Assembly: GCF_041912895.1 (NCBI RefSeq)
Contig: NZ_JAYSGI010000002.1
Location: 62,001 to 126,000 of the forward strand
Direction of reading: 5' to 3'
Source: Pelagerythrobacter sp041912895
GTDB lineage: Bacteria; Pseudomonadota; Alphaproteobacteria; Sphingomonadales; Sphingomonadaceae
Length of the DNA stretch: 64,000 nt
Part shown: piece by piece, positions 8,746 through 18,122 of the stretch
How the letters are laid out: each line of letters starts with the position of its first letter
How positions within the stretch are numbered: the first letter of the stretch is position 1
Notes under the pieces: model-generated
Database searches by the model: none
Told to the model about the DNA's origin: nothing
The model's input: the letters and a program-made list of their open reading frames with translations, nothing else
Made by a program: the position numbers and the translations under genes

Positions 8746-9034
8746 TCGCGAGCGCGCAACAGTCGAGCAAATCATCCGCAGCATGGCCGGACGAATCGGC
8801 GAGGTGAAAGTTTTCGGTTCGCGGGCGACCGGTCGGGCACGGCCTTCGTCGGACCTCGACCTGGTCGTATATCCTCCGATCGCGCAGCGAGAGCTGTACG
8901 ATCTCATGGATGCGTTCGAAGAGAGCGACCTGCCGATTTTCGTCGATGTCGTGCCATGGGACAAGGTCACGTCGGAAGCGCTCCGCGAACAAATCAGACG
9001 TTATGCGGTTCCACTTTTCGCTGAAGAAGTCTGA
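8711..9034 (+). CDS. mntA: MntA-like minimal nucleotidyltransferase antitoxin
   Basis: A 107-residue minimal nucleotidyltransferase. Residues 36-50 match GSX10DXD exactly (Gly36, Ser37, Asp48, Asp50), with a third acidic residue in the FVDVV strand. Known MntA proteins transfer AMP from ATP to a tyrosine of the paired HepT toxin. ATG 8711 is followed by a second ATG at 8714; either could be used. The gene overlaps hepT and ends eight bases from the convergent metK stop. Confidence 0.87.
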   Translation: MMPISPAVTLTDRERATVEQIIRSMAGRIGEVKVFGSRATGRARPSSDLDLVVYPPIAQRELYDLMDAFEESDLPIFVDVVPWDKVTSEALREQIRRYAVPLFAEEV

Positions 9035-9041
9035 GACGAAA

Positions 9042-10253
9042 TCACCCCAACGCAGCCTTGAGATCGGTCGTGAGGTCGGTGCGTTCCCACGGGAAGGCGT
9101 CGCCTTCGGCGGCGCGGCCGAAGTGGCCGTAGGCGGCGCTCTGGCGGTAGATCGGCTTGTTGAGGCCCAGGTGCGTGCGGATGCCGCGCGGGGTCAGCCC
9201 GCCCAGCTTGGGGATGCCGCGGATCGCGTCCTCGATGCGGTCGTCGGCGATGGTGCCGGTGCCGTGCGTGTCGACATAGAGCGACAGCGGCTCGGAGACG
9301 CCGATCGCATAGGCGAGCTGGATCGTGCAGCGTTTCGCGAGGCCCGCCGCGACGATGTTCTTGGCGAGATAGCGGCTGATGTAGGCGGCCGAGCGGTCGA
9401 CCTTGGTCGGGTCCTTGCCGCTGAACGCGCCGCCGCCGTGCGGCGCCGCGCCGCCATAGGTGTCGACGATGATCTTGCGGCCGGTCAGGCCCGCGTCGCC
9501 GTCGGGCCCGCCGATCTCGAACGTGCCGGTGGGGTTGATGTGCCACTTCGTCTCGTCCGACAGGAAACCGTCGGGCAGCACGCCCGCGACGACGCGCTTC
9601 ACGTAAGCCTTGAGCTCGGCTTCCTTGTCACCTTCGTCATAGCCCGGCGCATGCTGGGTGGAGACGACCACCGCGGTCGCCGCGACCGGCTTGCCCTCGC
9701 GATAACGCAGCGTGACCTGGCTCTTGGCGTCGGGTTCGAGGAACGGCGCGGTGCCGGCCTTGCGGTCGTGCGCCATCTGCTGGAGGATCTTGTGGCTGTA
9801 GTCGATCGCCGCAGGCATCAGGTCGGGCGTCTCGTCGCAGGCGAAGCCAAACATGATGCCCTGATCGCCCGCGCCCTCGTCCTTGTTGCCGCTAGCATCG
9901 ACGCCTTGCGCGATATGCGCGCTCTGGCCGTGGAGGTGGTTCTCGAAGGTCAGCGTTTCCCAGTGGAAGCCTTGCTGCGCGTAGCCGATGTCCTTCACCA
10001 CCCCACGGACGACGCGCTCGATCTCGTCCTCGACGCCCGGCGCCCAGTCGCCGCCCGCGTCCATGATGCCCTTGCCGCGGATTTCGCCCGCCAGCACCAC
10101 GCGCTGCGTCGTCGTCAACGTTTCGCAAGCAACGCGCGCCTCGGGATCCTTCGACAGGAACAGGTCGACGATCGCGTCCGAAATCTGGTCCGAAACCTTG
10201 TCGGGATGGCCTTCGGAAACGCTTTCGGAGGTGAAGAGGTAAGTGCTGCGCAT
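9042..10253 (-). CDS. metK: S-adenosylmethionine synthetase
   Basis: Makes S-adenosylmethionine from methionine and ATP in the cytoplasm. The 403-residue protein has the N-terminal FTSESVSEGHPDK motif, GEI(R)GKG, GAGDQGIMFGFA (ATP-binding loop) and the Gly-rich GGGAFSGKDPTKVDRS phosphate loop. It lies 46 bases behind lnt on the same strand, but a 20-bp palindrome sits directly before its start, so it probably has its own regulated promoter. No SAM riboswitch is visible in this short leader. The ribosome site is weak. Confidence 0.97.
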   Translation of the reverse strand: MRSTYLFTSESVSEGHPDKVSDQISDAIVDLFLSKDPEARVACETLTTTQRVVLAGEIRGKGIMDAGGDWAPGVEDEIERVVRGVVKDIGYAQQGFHWETLTFENHLHGQSAHIAQGVDASGNKDEGAGDQGIMFGFACDETPDLMPAAIDYSHKILQQMAHDRKAGTAPFLEPDAKSQVTLRYREGKPVAATAVVVSTQHAPGYDEGDKEAELKAYVKRVVAGVLPDGFLSDETKWHINPTGTFEIGGPDGDAGLTGRKIIVDTYGGAAPHGGGAFSGKDPTKVDRSAAYISRYLAKNIVAAGLAKRCTIQLAYAIGVSEPLSLYVDTHGTGTIADDRIEDAIRGIPKLGGLTPRGIRTHLGLNKPIYRQSAAYGHFGRAAEGDAFPWERTDLTTDLKAALG

Positions 10254-10266
10254 GCTTGATATTCCG

Positions 10267-10286
10267 ATATAAAGATAGCTTTATGT
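10267..10286. promoter_or_regulatory. Palindromic operator before metK (SahR-like)
   Basis: A 20-bp imperfect palindrome, ATATAAAGATAGCTTTATGT, 13 bases before the metK start. The same pattern (ATATAArGATnnCTTTATnT) is found 5' of metE at 29524-29543, and nowhere else that I noticed. ArsR-family SahR repressors control methionine-cycle genes in proteobacteria through AT-rich palindromes; assigning this site to SahR is inference. Confidence 0.65.
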
Positions 10287-10299
10287 CTCGCGCAGCGTC

Positions 10300-11877
10300 C
10301 TAGCGACCCCGCAGCCGCGTGGCAACCAGCGATCCGGCGATCAGCAGCAGCGCCCACGCGATCGCAAGCCAGTTGCCCGTCCGCGAAAACAGCGTCGGAG
10401 CCCGCGCCGGAGGGATGATGCCGTCGATCCGGTCGGCGCGGTGCATGCCGATATGATCGCGCACCACGCCGCGCGCGTCGATCACAGCGCTGATGCCGGT
10501 GGTGGTGGAGCGCAGCACGGGCAGCCCTTCCTCGATCGCGCGCATCCGCGCCTGCGCCAGATGCTGCGGCGGGCCCCATGCGCCGAACCAGCCGTCGTTC
10601 GAGGGATTGAAGATATAGTCGGGCCGGTCGCCGCGATCGACGACCTGGCCGGAGAACACGATCTCGTAACAGATCTGCGCGCCCGCCTTGCCCCATTCGC
10701 CGAGATCGAGCGTGCGCGGCCCCGGCCCGGGGAGGAAGTCGATCGCGCCGGGCACCAGCCGCGTCAGCCCCAGCGGTTCGAGCAGCCAGCGCATCGGCAG
10801 ATATTCGCCATAGGGCACGAGGTGCGCCTTGGCGTAGCGCTCGCCCAGCGTGCCCTCGGCAGAGATCGGGGTGATCGTGTTGTAGGCGCCGACCGCGCGT
10901 TCCTGCCCCTCGGCCATGCCGATCTCGAGATCGACCGCACCGGTCAGCAGCATCGAGCCCTCGCCGATCACCCGCCCGATCCGCCAGCGGGCATAGCGCG
11001 GGTCGCCCGCAGCGGTCAGCTGGTCGTAATAGCGCTGCGGATAGCCGTCGCGCAGGTAGTCGGGCACGCCCGATTCGGGCCACAGCACCAGCCGTTGCGT
11101 GCCCGGTTCGCGCGGGACCGAAAGCTGCGCGATGCGCGCGAACTGCTCTTCGAACTTGGCCGGGTTGTCGAGATCGGGCTGGCGCAGATCGGGCTGCACC
11201 AGCGTGAAACGCATCGTGCCTTCCTCGCGCGCGGGCGCGGGCCAGTACATGCCCGCCGCCAGCAGCACTGCTACCGCCGCGAACGGCACGAACCGGCGCT
11301 CGCGCAGCAGGACGATCAGCATCGCCCCGACCAGTGCGGCGAAGCCCGAAAGGGCATACGTGCCGGTCCACGGCAGCACCGCGGCCAGGCCGGGCCGGTC
11401 GAACGGGCCCAGCAGGACAAGGCCGAACGGATCCCACGCATAGCCGGTGAAGACCCAGCTGCGCAGCCATTCGGTCACGATCCACGCGCCGCCGAACACG
11501 CAGGACGCCGCTCCCGCGCCAAGCCTGCGGCCCAGGCCCCAGGCGATCAGTGCGGCGAGCGCGGGATAGACCGCGAGGTAGACCGCCAGCAGCGGCACCG
11601 CGAGCCAGCCGAGCCAAGCAGGCATTTCCGCCTGATAGGTGAACGCGGTCGCGATCCAGTTGTTCGCCAGCGTGAAATGGGCGAGACCGAACAGCCATCC
11701 GTTCAACAGCGCGCTACGCCAAGTCGGCGCACGCAGCGCGACCAGCGCGAACGCACCGATGCCGAGCAGCGCGACGGGCCAGAGATGGAGCGGCGGGAAG
11801 CCCGTTGCCGAAAGCAGCCCGCACAGCGCGGCCGCGATCCGCGGATGCGCGGCGAACCAGCGGTCGATCCGGTTCAT
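10300..11877 (-). CDS. lnt: Apolipoprotein N-acyltransferase
   Basis: Adds the third acyl chain to lipoproteins at the inner membrane. The 525-residue protein has about six N-terminal transmembrane helices followed by a nitrilase-fold domain. The Glu, Lys and Cys of the catalytic triad can be placed: WPESGVPD region, AKAHLVPYGEYLP with Lys, and QICYEIVF with the nucleophile Cys. A last hydrophobic helix is near the C-terminus. It precedes metK and follows the DUF4167 gene on the same strand. Confidence 0.95.
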   Translation of the reverse strand: MNRIDRWFAAHPRIAAALCGLLSATGFPPLHLWPVALLGIGAFALVALRAPTWRSALLNGWLFGLAHFTLANNWIATAFTYQAEMPAWLGWLAVPLLAVYLAVYPALAALIAWGLGRRLGAGAASCVFGGAWIVTEWLRSWVFTGYAWDPFGLVLLGPFDRPGLAAVLPWTGTYALSGFAALVGAMLIVLLRERRFVPFAAVAVLLAAGMYWPAPAREEGTMRFTLVQPDLRQPDLDNPAKFEEQFARIAQLSVPREPGTQRLVLWPESGVPDYLRDGYPQRYYDQLTAAGDPRYARWRIGRVIGEGSMLLTGAVDLEIGMAEGQERAVGAYNTITPISAEGTLGERYAKAHLVPYGEYLPMRWLLEPLGLTRLVPGAIDFLPGPGPRTLDLGEWGKAGAQICYEIVFSGQVVDRGDRPDYIFNPSNDGWFGAWGPPQHLAQARMRAIEEGLPVLRSTTTGISAVIDARGVVRDHIGMHRADRIDGIIPPARAPTLFSRTGNWLAIAWALLLIAGSLVATRLRGR

Positions 11878-11905
11878 CTGCGGGCCGATCCCCTAATAGC
11901 CGCTG

Positions 11906-12613
11906 TCAGCCGACCGCACGCACCGCGTCGTCGTCCTTGGCCGGTTCGGCCGCCTTGCGGGCGCGGGGCGCGCGCTTCTTCTTCGGCGGCTCGCCGTCGC
12001 CGGCTTCGGCGATCGAGGGAGGAAGCGCGGCGGCGTCGATCTCGCTGCCGTCCCGATCCTCGCTCGCACTGCGCGATTTGCGCGGCTTGCGCGTTTCGGC
12101 GCGCGGCTGACGCTCTTCGCTGCGCGGCTGGCGCTCTTCGCTCCGCGGCGGGCGGCCTTCGCTACGCGACTGGCGCTTGAACGGGTTGTCGGCCGGCTCG
12201 TAATCGTCGTCGTCGCGCGCATCGTCGTCGCGATCGCCCGCATTGCCGCGGCCGTTCGCATCGTCGCGGCGGCCGCGCGTGCTGCGCGGCTGCTGGCGGC
12301 GGCGATTGTCGCCCTCGTCCTCGCCGTCGTCGTCGTCCTGGTCGCGCTCGTCCTGGCGCTTGCCGCGCTGTTCGTCCTGGCGCGCCTTGTTGTCGGCGAT
12401 GACGCGGAAATAGTGATCGGCGAACTGCAGGTAGTATTCGGCCTGCACGCGGTCGCCGTGATGCTGCGCGTCCTGCGCGAGCTTCTTGTACTTGTCGAGC
12501 ATCTGGGGCGCGTTGCCGCGCGCCCTGCTGTCGATCCGGTTGCTCTGGTTGCCGCCGCCCTGCGGGCGATTGCCGCGGCCGCGGCGGCGATTGTTATTGC
12601 GATGATTGTTCAA
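11906..12613 (-). CDS. DUF4167 domain protein, basic/low-complexity
   Basis: A 235-residue, highly charged protein. The N-terminus (NNHRNNNRRRGRGN) and the segment QMLDKYKKLAQDAQHHGDRVQAE... AEYYLQFADHYFRV match the alphaproteobacterial DUF4167 family, whose members are thought to bind nucleic acid, though no function is established. I chose TTG 12613 because a GAGGAAG ribosome site stands eight bases before it and the family begins exactly there. The C-terminal half is low complexity, with repeated PRSEERQ units and a basic KKKRAPRARK tail. The 237 bases upstream to prmC hold no gene. Confidence 0.8.
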   Translation of the reverse strand: MNNHRNNNRRRGRGNRPQGGGNQSNRIDSRARGNAPQMLDKYKKLAQDAQHHGDRVQAEYYLQFADHYFRVIADNKARQDEQRGKRQDERDQDDDDGEDEGDNRRRQQPRSTRGRRDDANGRGNAGDRDDDARDDDDYEPADNPFKRQSRSEGRPPRSEERQPRSEERQPRAETRKPRKSRSASEDRDGSEIDAAALPPSIAEAGDGEPPKKKRAPRARKAAEPAKDDDAVRAVG

Positions 12614-12850
12614 GGAATACTCTTCCTCATTCGGGACCGCCCTGCCGGCACCATTGCCCGTGCGGTCGCATGACCCCTCACCGCGTCCGCTTCCCGAGCG
12701 GCTCGCGGCCGTTCCATCTGCACCTGTGCGCGGGCCTGAGCGCCCGGACGGTTTGCAAGTGTAGGAACAAGGCCTGGCCGGGAGGCGAACGCGCCGCGAA
12801 CCGGGGGCCTTGGCAGCAGAGTTAGCTATCGCGATGCCGCTTGCCAACCC

Positions 12851-13675
12851 CTAACGCAAAATCAATGCGCGGGGGCGTTCGGCGAGATCGCGGCGAAGAT
12901 CGGTGGAAAACCCCGCCATGCGCGCGATTTCGCCGACGGCTTCGGCCTGCGAAGCACCGATTTCGAGCACCGCGACTCCGTCCGGCGCGAGCAAGGCTCG
13001 CAACTGCGGGATCAGCACGCGATAGTCGTCGAGCCCCTCGGCCCCGGCGAACAGCGCCTCGCCCGGCTCGTAATCGCGCACGGAGGGGTCGAGCGGGGCA
13101 TCGGCCTCGACATAGGGCGGGTTGGCGATGACCCGGTCGAACCCGCCGAAATCATCGGACCAGCCCGCGCGGTGCCAGTCGGCTTCGACCAGCCGCGCCC
13201 TGCCCCTGACGCCCAGCGATTCCGCATTGCCCACCGCCACCGCCAGCGCGGCGGGCGAACGGTCGATGCCCACGCCCTCCCAGCCCGGCTTTTCGGCGAT
13301 GAAGCTCAGCAACAGCGCGCCCGATCCGAGGCCGAGATCGAGCACCCGGCCGCGCTCCCCCGCGCCCTCCAGCGCGGCCGCCAGCGTCGTCTCGCTGTCG
13401 CCGCGCGGGATCAGGACGCCGCGCGTGACGTGAAACGGACGGCCATGGAACTCCTGCTCGCCGACGATATAGGCGACCGGCTCGTGCGCCGCGCGCCGCT
13501 CGGTCAGCGTAGCGAACCCGGCGGGCGCCGTGTCCGCCATATGCCCCAGCAGCATCGCGGAGCGCGATATGCCCAGCGCGTGCGCCATCAGCAATTCGGC
13601 ATCGAGCCGCGCGGTGTCGGAGGTTTCGCCAAGCCGCTCGGCCGCCGCGCGCAGCGCCTCGCCGACGGTGGTCAC
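12851..13675 (-). CDS. prmC: Release factor glutamine N5-methyltransferase
   Basis: Methylates the glutamine of the GGQ motif of release factors. The 274-residue protein has a helical N-terminal domain and a Rossmann methyltransferase with the SAM loop DLGLGSGALL and the catalytic NPPY motif (IANPPYVEAD). GTG 13675 overlaps the prfA stop (GTGA), so its translation is coupled to its own substrate's gene. Confidence 0.96.
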   Translation of the reverse strand: MTTVGEALRAAAERLGETSDTARLDAELLMAHALGISRSAMLLGHMADTAPAGFATLTERRAAHEPVAYIVGEQEFHGRPFHVTRGVLIPRGDSETTLAAALEGAGERGRVLDLGLGSGALLLSFIAEKPGWEGVGIDRSPAALAVAVGNAESLGVRGRARLVEADWHRAGWSDDFGGFDRVIANPPYVEADAPLDPSVRDYEPGEALFAGAEGLDDYRVLIPQLRALLAPDGVAVLEIGASQAEAVGEIARMAGFSTDLRRDLAERPRALILR

Positions 13676-14742
13676 GTGTCCATCGCCGCGAGCCGCTTGG
13701 CCTCGTCCTCGGCGGTCAGCGCGTCGACCAGTTCGGCAAGGCCCGGCCCGGCGAGCACTTCCTCCAGCTTGTGCAGCGTCAGGCCGATGCGGTGATCGGT
13801 CACGCGGCCTTGCGGAAAGTTGTAGGTGCGGATGCGCTCGGAACGGTCGCCGCTGCCGACCATCGCCTTGCGCGCCTCGGCCTCGGCGCCCTGCGTCGCC
13901 TCGCGCTGCGCTTCGAACAGGCGGGCGCGCAGCACCTGCATCGCCTTGTCCTTGTTCTTGTGCTGGCTGCGCCCGTCCTGGCAGGTGACGACCGTCCCGG
14001 TCGGCAGGTGGGTGATGCGCACTGCGCTGTCGGTGGTGTTGACGTGCTGCCCCCCCGCCCCGCTGGCGCGATAGACGTCAATCTTGAGGTCCTTGTCCTC
14101 GATCTGGACGTCGACCGCGTCGGGCTCGGGCAGCACGGCGACGGTCGCGGCGGAGGTGTGGATGCGCCCGCCGCTCTCGGTCACGGGCACGCGCTGGACG
14201 CGGTGGACCCCGCTTTCGAACTTGAGCTTCGCGAACACCCCGGCACCCGCGACGTTGGCGACCACTTCCTTGACCCCGCCGATGTCGGACGCGTTGACCG
14301 AGATCGTCTCGACCCGCCAGCCCTGTTCGCTCGCGAACCGTTCGTACATGCGGAACAGGTCGGCGGCGAACAGCGCGGCCTCGTCGCCCCCGGTGCCCGC
14401 GCGGATTTCCAGCATCGCGGGCCGCGCGTCGGCGGCATCGCGCGGCAGCATCGCCACCGCCAGCGCGCGCTCGGCCTCGGGAAGATCGTTGCGCAGCCGC
14501 ATGATCTCTTCCTCGGCGAGCGCCTTCATATCGGGATCGGCATCGTCGAGCCGTTCCAGCTCGGCCAGCTCGCCGCGCATCGTGCGCACGCCCTCCGCCG
14601 CGCGGGCCACCGGCTCCAGCTCGGCATAGTCGCGGCTTGCGGCGACGAACGCCTCGCCCTCGAGCGTGCCCGAAGCCAGCCGCGCCTCGAGCTCGGCGAA
14701 GCGATGCGCGATCTGGTCGAGCCGTTCGGCGGGGATGGTCAT
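13672..14742 (-). CDS. prfA: Peptide chain release factor 1
   Basis: Recognises UAA and UAG stop codons and triggers peptide release. The 356-residue protein has the PVT codon-recognition motif (RVPVTESGGRIHTS) and the catalytic GGQ loop (SGAGGQHVNTTDSAV). ATG 14742 overlaps the hisS stop by four bases; an in-frame TTG at 14748 would add two residues. It is the middle gene of a hisS-prfA-prmC operon. Confidence 0.96.
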   Translation of the reverse strand: MTIPAERLDQIAHRFAELEARLASGTLEGEAFVAASRDYAELEPVARAAEGVRTMRGELAELERLDDADPDMKALAEEEIMRLRNDLPEAERALAVAMLPRDAADARPAMLEIRAGTGGDEAALFAADLFRMYERFASEQGWRVETISVNASDIGGVKEVVANVAGAGVFAKLKFESGVHRVQRVPVTESGGRIHTSAATVAVLPEPDAVDVQIEDKDLKIDVYRASGAGGQHVNTTDSAVRITHLPTGTVVTCQDGRSQHKNKDKAMQVLRARLFEAQREATQGAEAEARKAMVGSGDRSERIRTYNFPQGRVTDHRIGLTLHKLEEVLAGPGLAELVDALTAEDEAKRLAAMDT

Positions 14743-15992
14743 TGCCAAAGAGATTCGGACTCAGCGAGCGCCGTCTCGAGCGCGATACTAAATGCCTTAC
14801 TGGCCTGTATCCTAAATCCGTGCCTTTCAAAGGCTAAATTAACGATGGCTTTCGGGTTAAGTTTTACAGCCTTGTCGAATCTCTTCTTTGGAGAGCCATT
14901 GGCTATAAACTCTGCGATAAAACCCTTCGAACGCAGAAATTTTATCAGCGCAATACCATGACTTAAGCGTATTTCATCTTCAACGACCACTGCTACGTCG
15001 ATTTGAGAATCGCCGCTCTTCTCCACCAGCATGGCCAGCCGCTCAATCCCGGCGGCCCAGCCGACGGCGGGCGTCGGCGCGCCGCCCAAGCTCTCCATCA
15101 GCCCGTCGTACCGTCCGCCGCCCAACACCGTGCTCTGGCTGCCGAGCGCGTTCGCCGCCGCCGAGCCTTCGTCGGGCACGAATTCGAACGCGGTGTGGCG
15201 GTAGTAGTCGAGGCCGCGCACGAGGCTCTCGGCGCGTTGCCATTTCACGCCCGCCGCATCGAGGCCGCTGGTGACGCTTTCGAAGAAAGCCAGCGCCTCG
15301 TCCGACAGGAACGCGTCGATCTTCGGCGCATCGGCCACGAAGCGCTTGTCGCGCGGGTCCTTGCTGTCGAGGATGCGCAGCGGGTTCTTCTCCAGCCGCT
15401 CCTGCGAATCCTCGCTCAACTCGCCCTTCACGCCCCGGAAATGCTCGACCAGCGCGGCGCGCCAGGCTTCGCGACTGTCGGCATCGCCGAGCGTGTTGAG
15501 GTGCAATGTCACCCCCTCGATGCCGAGTTCGCGCAAGAGCTGATCGGCCATCGCCAGCAGTTCGACGTCCGCCTGCGGTTCGGCCGCGCCGATGATCTCG
15601 GCATCGAGCTGGTGGAACTGGCGATAGCGGCCCTTCTGCGGCCTCTCGTAGCGGAACAGCGGGCCGTGCGTCGCGACCTTGAGCGGCGCGTGCTGCTGCC
15701 AGCCGTTGGTGAGCCAGGCGCGTGCGATCCCGGCGGTGAATTCGGGCCGCAACGTCAGCGACTCGCCGCCGCGATCCTCGAACGAATACATTTCCTTCGA
15801 GACGACATCGGTCGTCTCTCCGATCGCGCGGCTGAACACCTCGGTCTTCTCGAACACCGGCATCTCGACCCGGCGGAAGCGGTAGAGCCGCCGCACGCGC
15901 TCGAAGGTTTCCACGACATGCGCGAACGCCTCCGCCTCCGCACCGAAGATGTCCTGCGTTCCGCGAATGGCCTGTGGTGTCTTTGCGCTCAT
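14739..15992 (-). CDS. hisS: Histidyl-tRNA synthetase, with atypical AT-rich 3' end
   Basis: Charges tRNA-His. The 417-residue protein has class II motifs: motif 1 and 2 (RRVEMPVFEKTEVF; FRYERPQKGRYRQFHQLD) and the histidine loops (LVRGLDYYRHTAFEF; GGGRYDGL). From about residue 335 on, corresponding to bases 14739-15000, the DNA becomes clearly AT-rich and the C-terminal anticodon-binding domain lacks the usual GARFAVILG-like strand, ending instead in an unfamiliar ALETALAESESLWQ tail. The start ATG 15992 lies 96 bases from the divergent M61 gene. The catalytic core looks intact, so the enzyme is probably functional. Confidence 0.92.
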   Translation of the reverse strand: MSAKTPQAIRGTQDIFGAEAEAFAHVVETFERVRRLYRFRRVEMPVFEKTEVFSRAIGETTDVVSKEMYSFEDRGGESLTLRPEFTAGIARAWLTNGWQQHAPLKVATHGPLFRYERPQKGRYRQFHQLDAEIIGAAEPQADVELLAMADQLLRELGIEGVTLHLNTLGDADSREAWRAALVEHFRGVKGELSEDSQERLEKNPLRILDSKDPRDKRFVADAPKIDAFLSDEALAFFESVTSGLDAAGVKWQRAESLVRGLDYYRHTAFEFVPDEGSAAANALGSQSTVLGGGRYDGLMESLGGAPTPAVGWAAGIERLAMLVEKSGDSQIDVAVVVEDEIRLSHGIALIKFLRSKGFIAEFIANGSPKKRFDKAVKLNPKAIVNLAFERHGFRIQASKAFSIALETALAESESLWQ

Positions 15993-16087
15993 AGCGCGCG
16001 GGCGCTTAGCGCGTTCGGTGGAGCTGGGAAAGCCGCTCGTCGAAGGGTGTGTTGCGCTCGTCGAGCCCAACCCGCATGAAGGCGCGC

Positions 16088-18028
16088 ATGAAAATCCGCA
16101 CCGCGCCGATCGCGCTCGCCGCCGCCGTCCTCTTCATCCAGCCGCTCCAGGCCCGCCCAGAAGGCAACTCGGCCCCGATCGCGCCGCAGCTGTCGGACAC
16201 GACGCCGCTGCCGCAGGACACGCCCTGGCCCGGCGGCACGATCGCGCTCGATATCGATGCGACCGACACCCGGCGCGGCGTCTATCGCGTCACCCAGACG
16301 ATCCCGGTCCCCGCCGGGACGAACGAGCTTTCGCTGCTGTTTCCCGAATGGCTGCCCGGCAACCACGCCGCGCGCGGACCGATCTCGCTGCTGTCCAACA
16401 TCCGCTTCACCGCGAACGGCCAGCCGCTCGAATGGCACCGCAACACGCTCGACGTCTACGAATTCCGCGTCACCGTGCCCGAAGGCGTGCGCGAGGTGAC
16501 CGCGCAGTTCGTCCACACCTCGCCCATTACCGGCAGCGAAGGACGCGTCACGATGACGCAGGAGATGCTCAACCTCCAGTGGGAGAAGATGAGCCTCTAT
16601 CCCGCCGGCCATTATACCCGCCGCATCGCGGTCAAGCCCACCGTCACGGTGCCGCAAGGCTGGCAGGTCTTCACCGCGCTCGACGGCAAGACCCGCAGCG
16701 GAGACACCGTCGGGTGGGACGTGGTCGATTACGAGACGCTGGTCGATTCGCCGATCTTCGCCGGCAAGTATGCGAAACAGTGGGAGGTGGGCGACGACGT
16801 CCGGCTCGATGCCGTCGCGGATGCGCCCAAGTATCTCGAGCTCGCGCCCGAGAATCTCGCCCGCTTCGAACGGCTGATCGACGAGGCCGACGCATTGTTC
16901 GGCGCGCGACACTTCGACCACTACGACATCCTGCTCGCGATGACCGATCGGATGGGCGGGGTCGGCCTCGAACACCACCGCTCGGCCGAGAATTCCTACG
17001 AGCCCAATTCGCTGATCGACTGGGACAAGATGGACTGGGACCACAACGTGGTCAGCCACGAGCTCGTGCATAGCTGGAACGGCAAGTTCCGCCGCTCCGA
17101 GGGGCTGTGGACCCCCGACTATCGCACCCCGATGCAGGACGACCTGCTGTGGGTCTACGAAGGCCAGACGCAGTTCTGGGGGTATATCCTCGCCGCCCGC
17201 TCCGGGCTGCAGAGCAAGGAGACCATCCTCGACACGCTGGCGGTCGCCACCGCGACCTATTCCGAAGGCCAGCCCGGCCGCGCCTGGCGCCCCGTGCAGG
17301 ACACGACCTACGATCCGATCATCAACGCGCGCCGTCCGATCCCCTACAGCTCGCTCCAGCGCAGCGAGGATTACTATGTCGAAGGCGCGCTGGTCTGGCT
17401 CGAGGCCGACCAGATCATCCGCGACGGCACCAATGGCCGCAAGGGCCTCGACGATTTCGCCAAGGCCTTCTTCGGCAAGACCGATGGCGACTGGGGCGTG
17501 CTCACCTACGATTTCGACGAGGTCGCGGCGACGCTGAATTCGGTTTACCCATACGACTGGGCGACCTTCCTCGACACGCGTTTGCGCCAGCCCAATCAGC
17601 CTGCGCCGACTCGCGGTATCGAGATGGCCGGCTACCGCCTGGTCTGGAAGGACGAACCCAATTCCTACGACAAAGGGCGCATGACCGCCGGCAAGTATCT
17701 CAACCTGTTCTATTCGCTCGGGCTGAACCTCGACAGCGAAGGTAGGGTGAGCAGCACGCTGTGGGACGGCCCGGCCTTCGACGCGGGGCTCGTCAACGGC
17801 GCGCAGGTCGTCGCCGTCGGCGGCGAGGCCTACTCGCAGGACGCGATCAAGGACGCCGTCACCGCCGCGAAGGACGGCAGCGAGCCGATCGAGCTGCTGG
17901 TCAAGCGGGGCGAGCGGTACGACACCGTGGCGATCGATTACCACGGCGGGCTTCGCTATCCCTGGCTCGAAAAGGCCGGCACGGGGATGCAAGGCCTCGA
18001 CCGCTTGCTGGCCCCGCGCGCAAAATAA
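16088..18028 (+). CDS. M61-family metallopeptidase with PDZ domain, exported
   Basis: A 646-residue glycyl-aminopeptidase-type (M61) zinc peptidase. A signal peptide covers about residues 1-22 (IALAAAVLFIQPLQA). The zinc motif HELVH is at residues 324-328, followed downstream by the Glu ligand in WVYEGQTQFWG. A C-terminal PDZ domain spans about residues 540-630. I chose ATG 16088 with AAGG seven bases upstream; in-frame ATGs at 16049 and 16076 would place residues before the signal peptide. Expected in the periplasm or outer membrane; substrate unknown. Confidence 0.92.
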   Translation: MKIRTAPIALAAAVLFIQPLQARPEGNSAPIAPQLSDTTPLPQDTPWPGGTIALDIDATDTRRGVYRVTQTIPVPAGTNELSLLFPEWLPGNHAARGPISLLSNIRFTANGQPLEWHRNTLDVYEFRVTVPEGVREVTAQFVHTSPITGSEGRVTMTQEMLNLQWEKMSLYPAGHYTRRIAVKPTVTVPQGWQVFTALDGKTRSGDTVGWDVVDYETLVDSPIFAGKYAKQWEVGDDVRLDAVADAPKYLELAPENLARFERLIDEADALFGARHFDHYDILLAMTDRMGGVGLEHHRSAENSYEPNSLIDWDKMDWDHNVVSHELVHSWNGKFRRSEGLWTPDYRTPMQDDLLWVYEGQTQFWGYILAARSGLQSKETILDTLAVATATYSEGQPGRAWRPVQDTTYDPIINARRPIPYSSLQRSEDYYVEGALVWLEADQIIRDGTNGRKGLDDFAKAFFGKTDGDWGVLTYDFDEVAATLNSVYPYDWATFLDTRLRQPNQPAPTRGIEMAGYRLVWKDEPNSYDKGRMTAGKYLNLFYSLGLNLDSEGRVSSTLWDGPAFDAGLVNGAQVVAVGGEAYSQDAIKDAVTAAKDGSEPIELLVKRGERYDTVAIDYHGGLRYPWLEKAGTGMQGLDRLLAPRAK

Positions 18029-18122
18029 CTCACCCGGCCTGTTGCCGGTGGTCCGGGCGCGCTCTAAAGGCCCGCCCGCAAAGTCCTTTGGGAGAGGGGC
18101 CGACCACAACGCGAGAACAGAC

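Noticed and set aside
10441..12180. Long plus-strand frame opposite lnt and the DUF4167 gene
   Set aside because: Antisense shadow typical of GC-rich DNA, with His/Arg/Pro-rich composition and no motifs.
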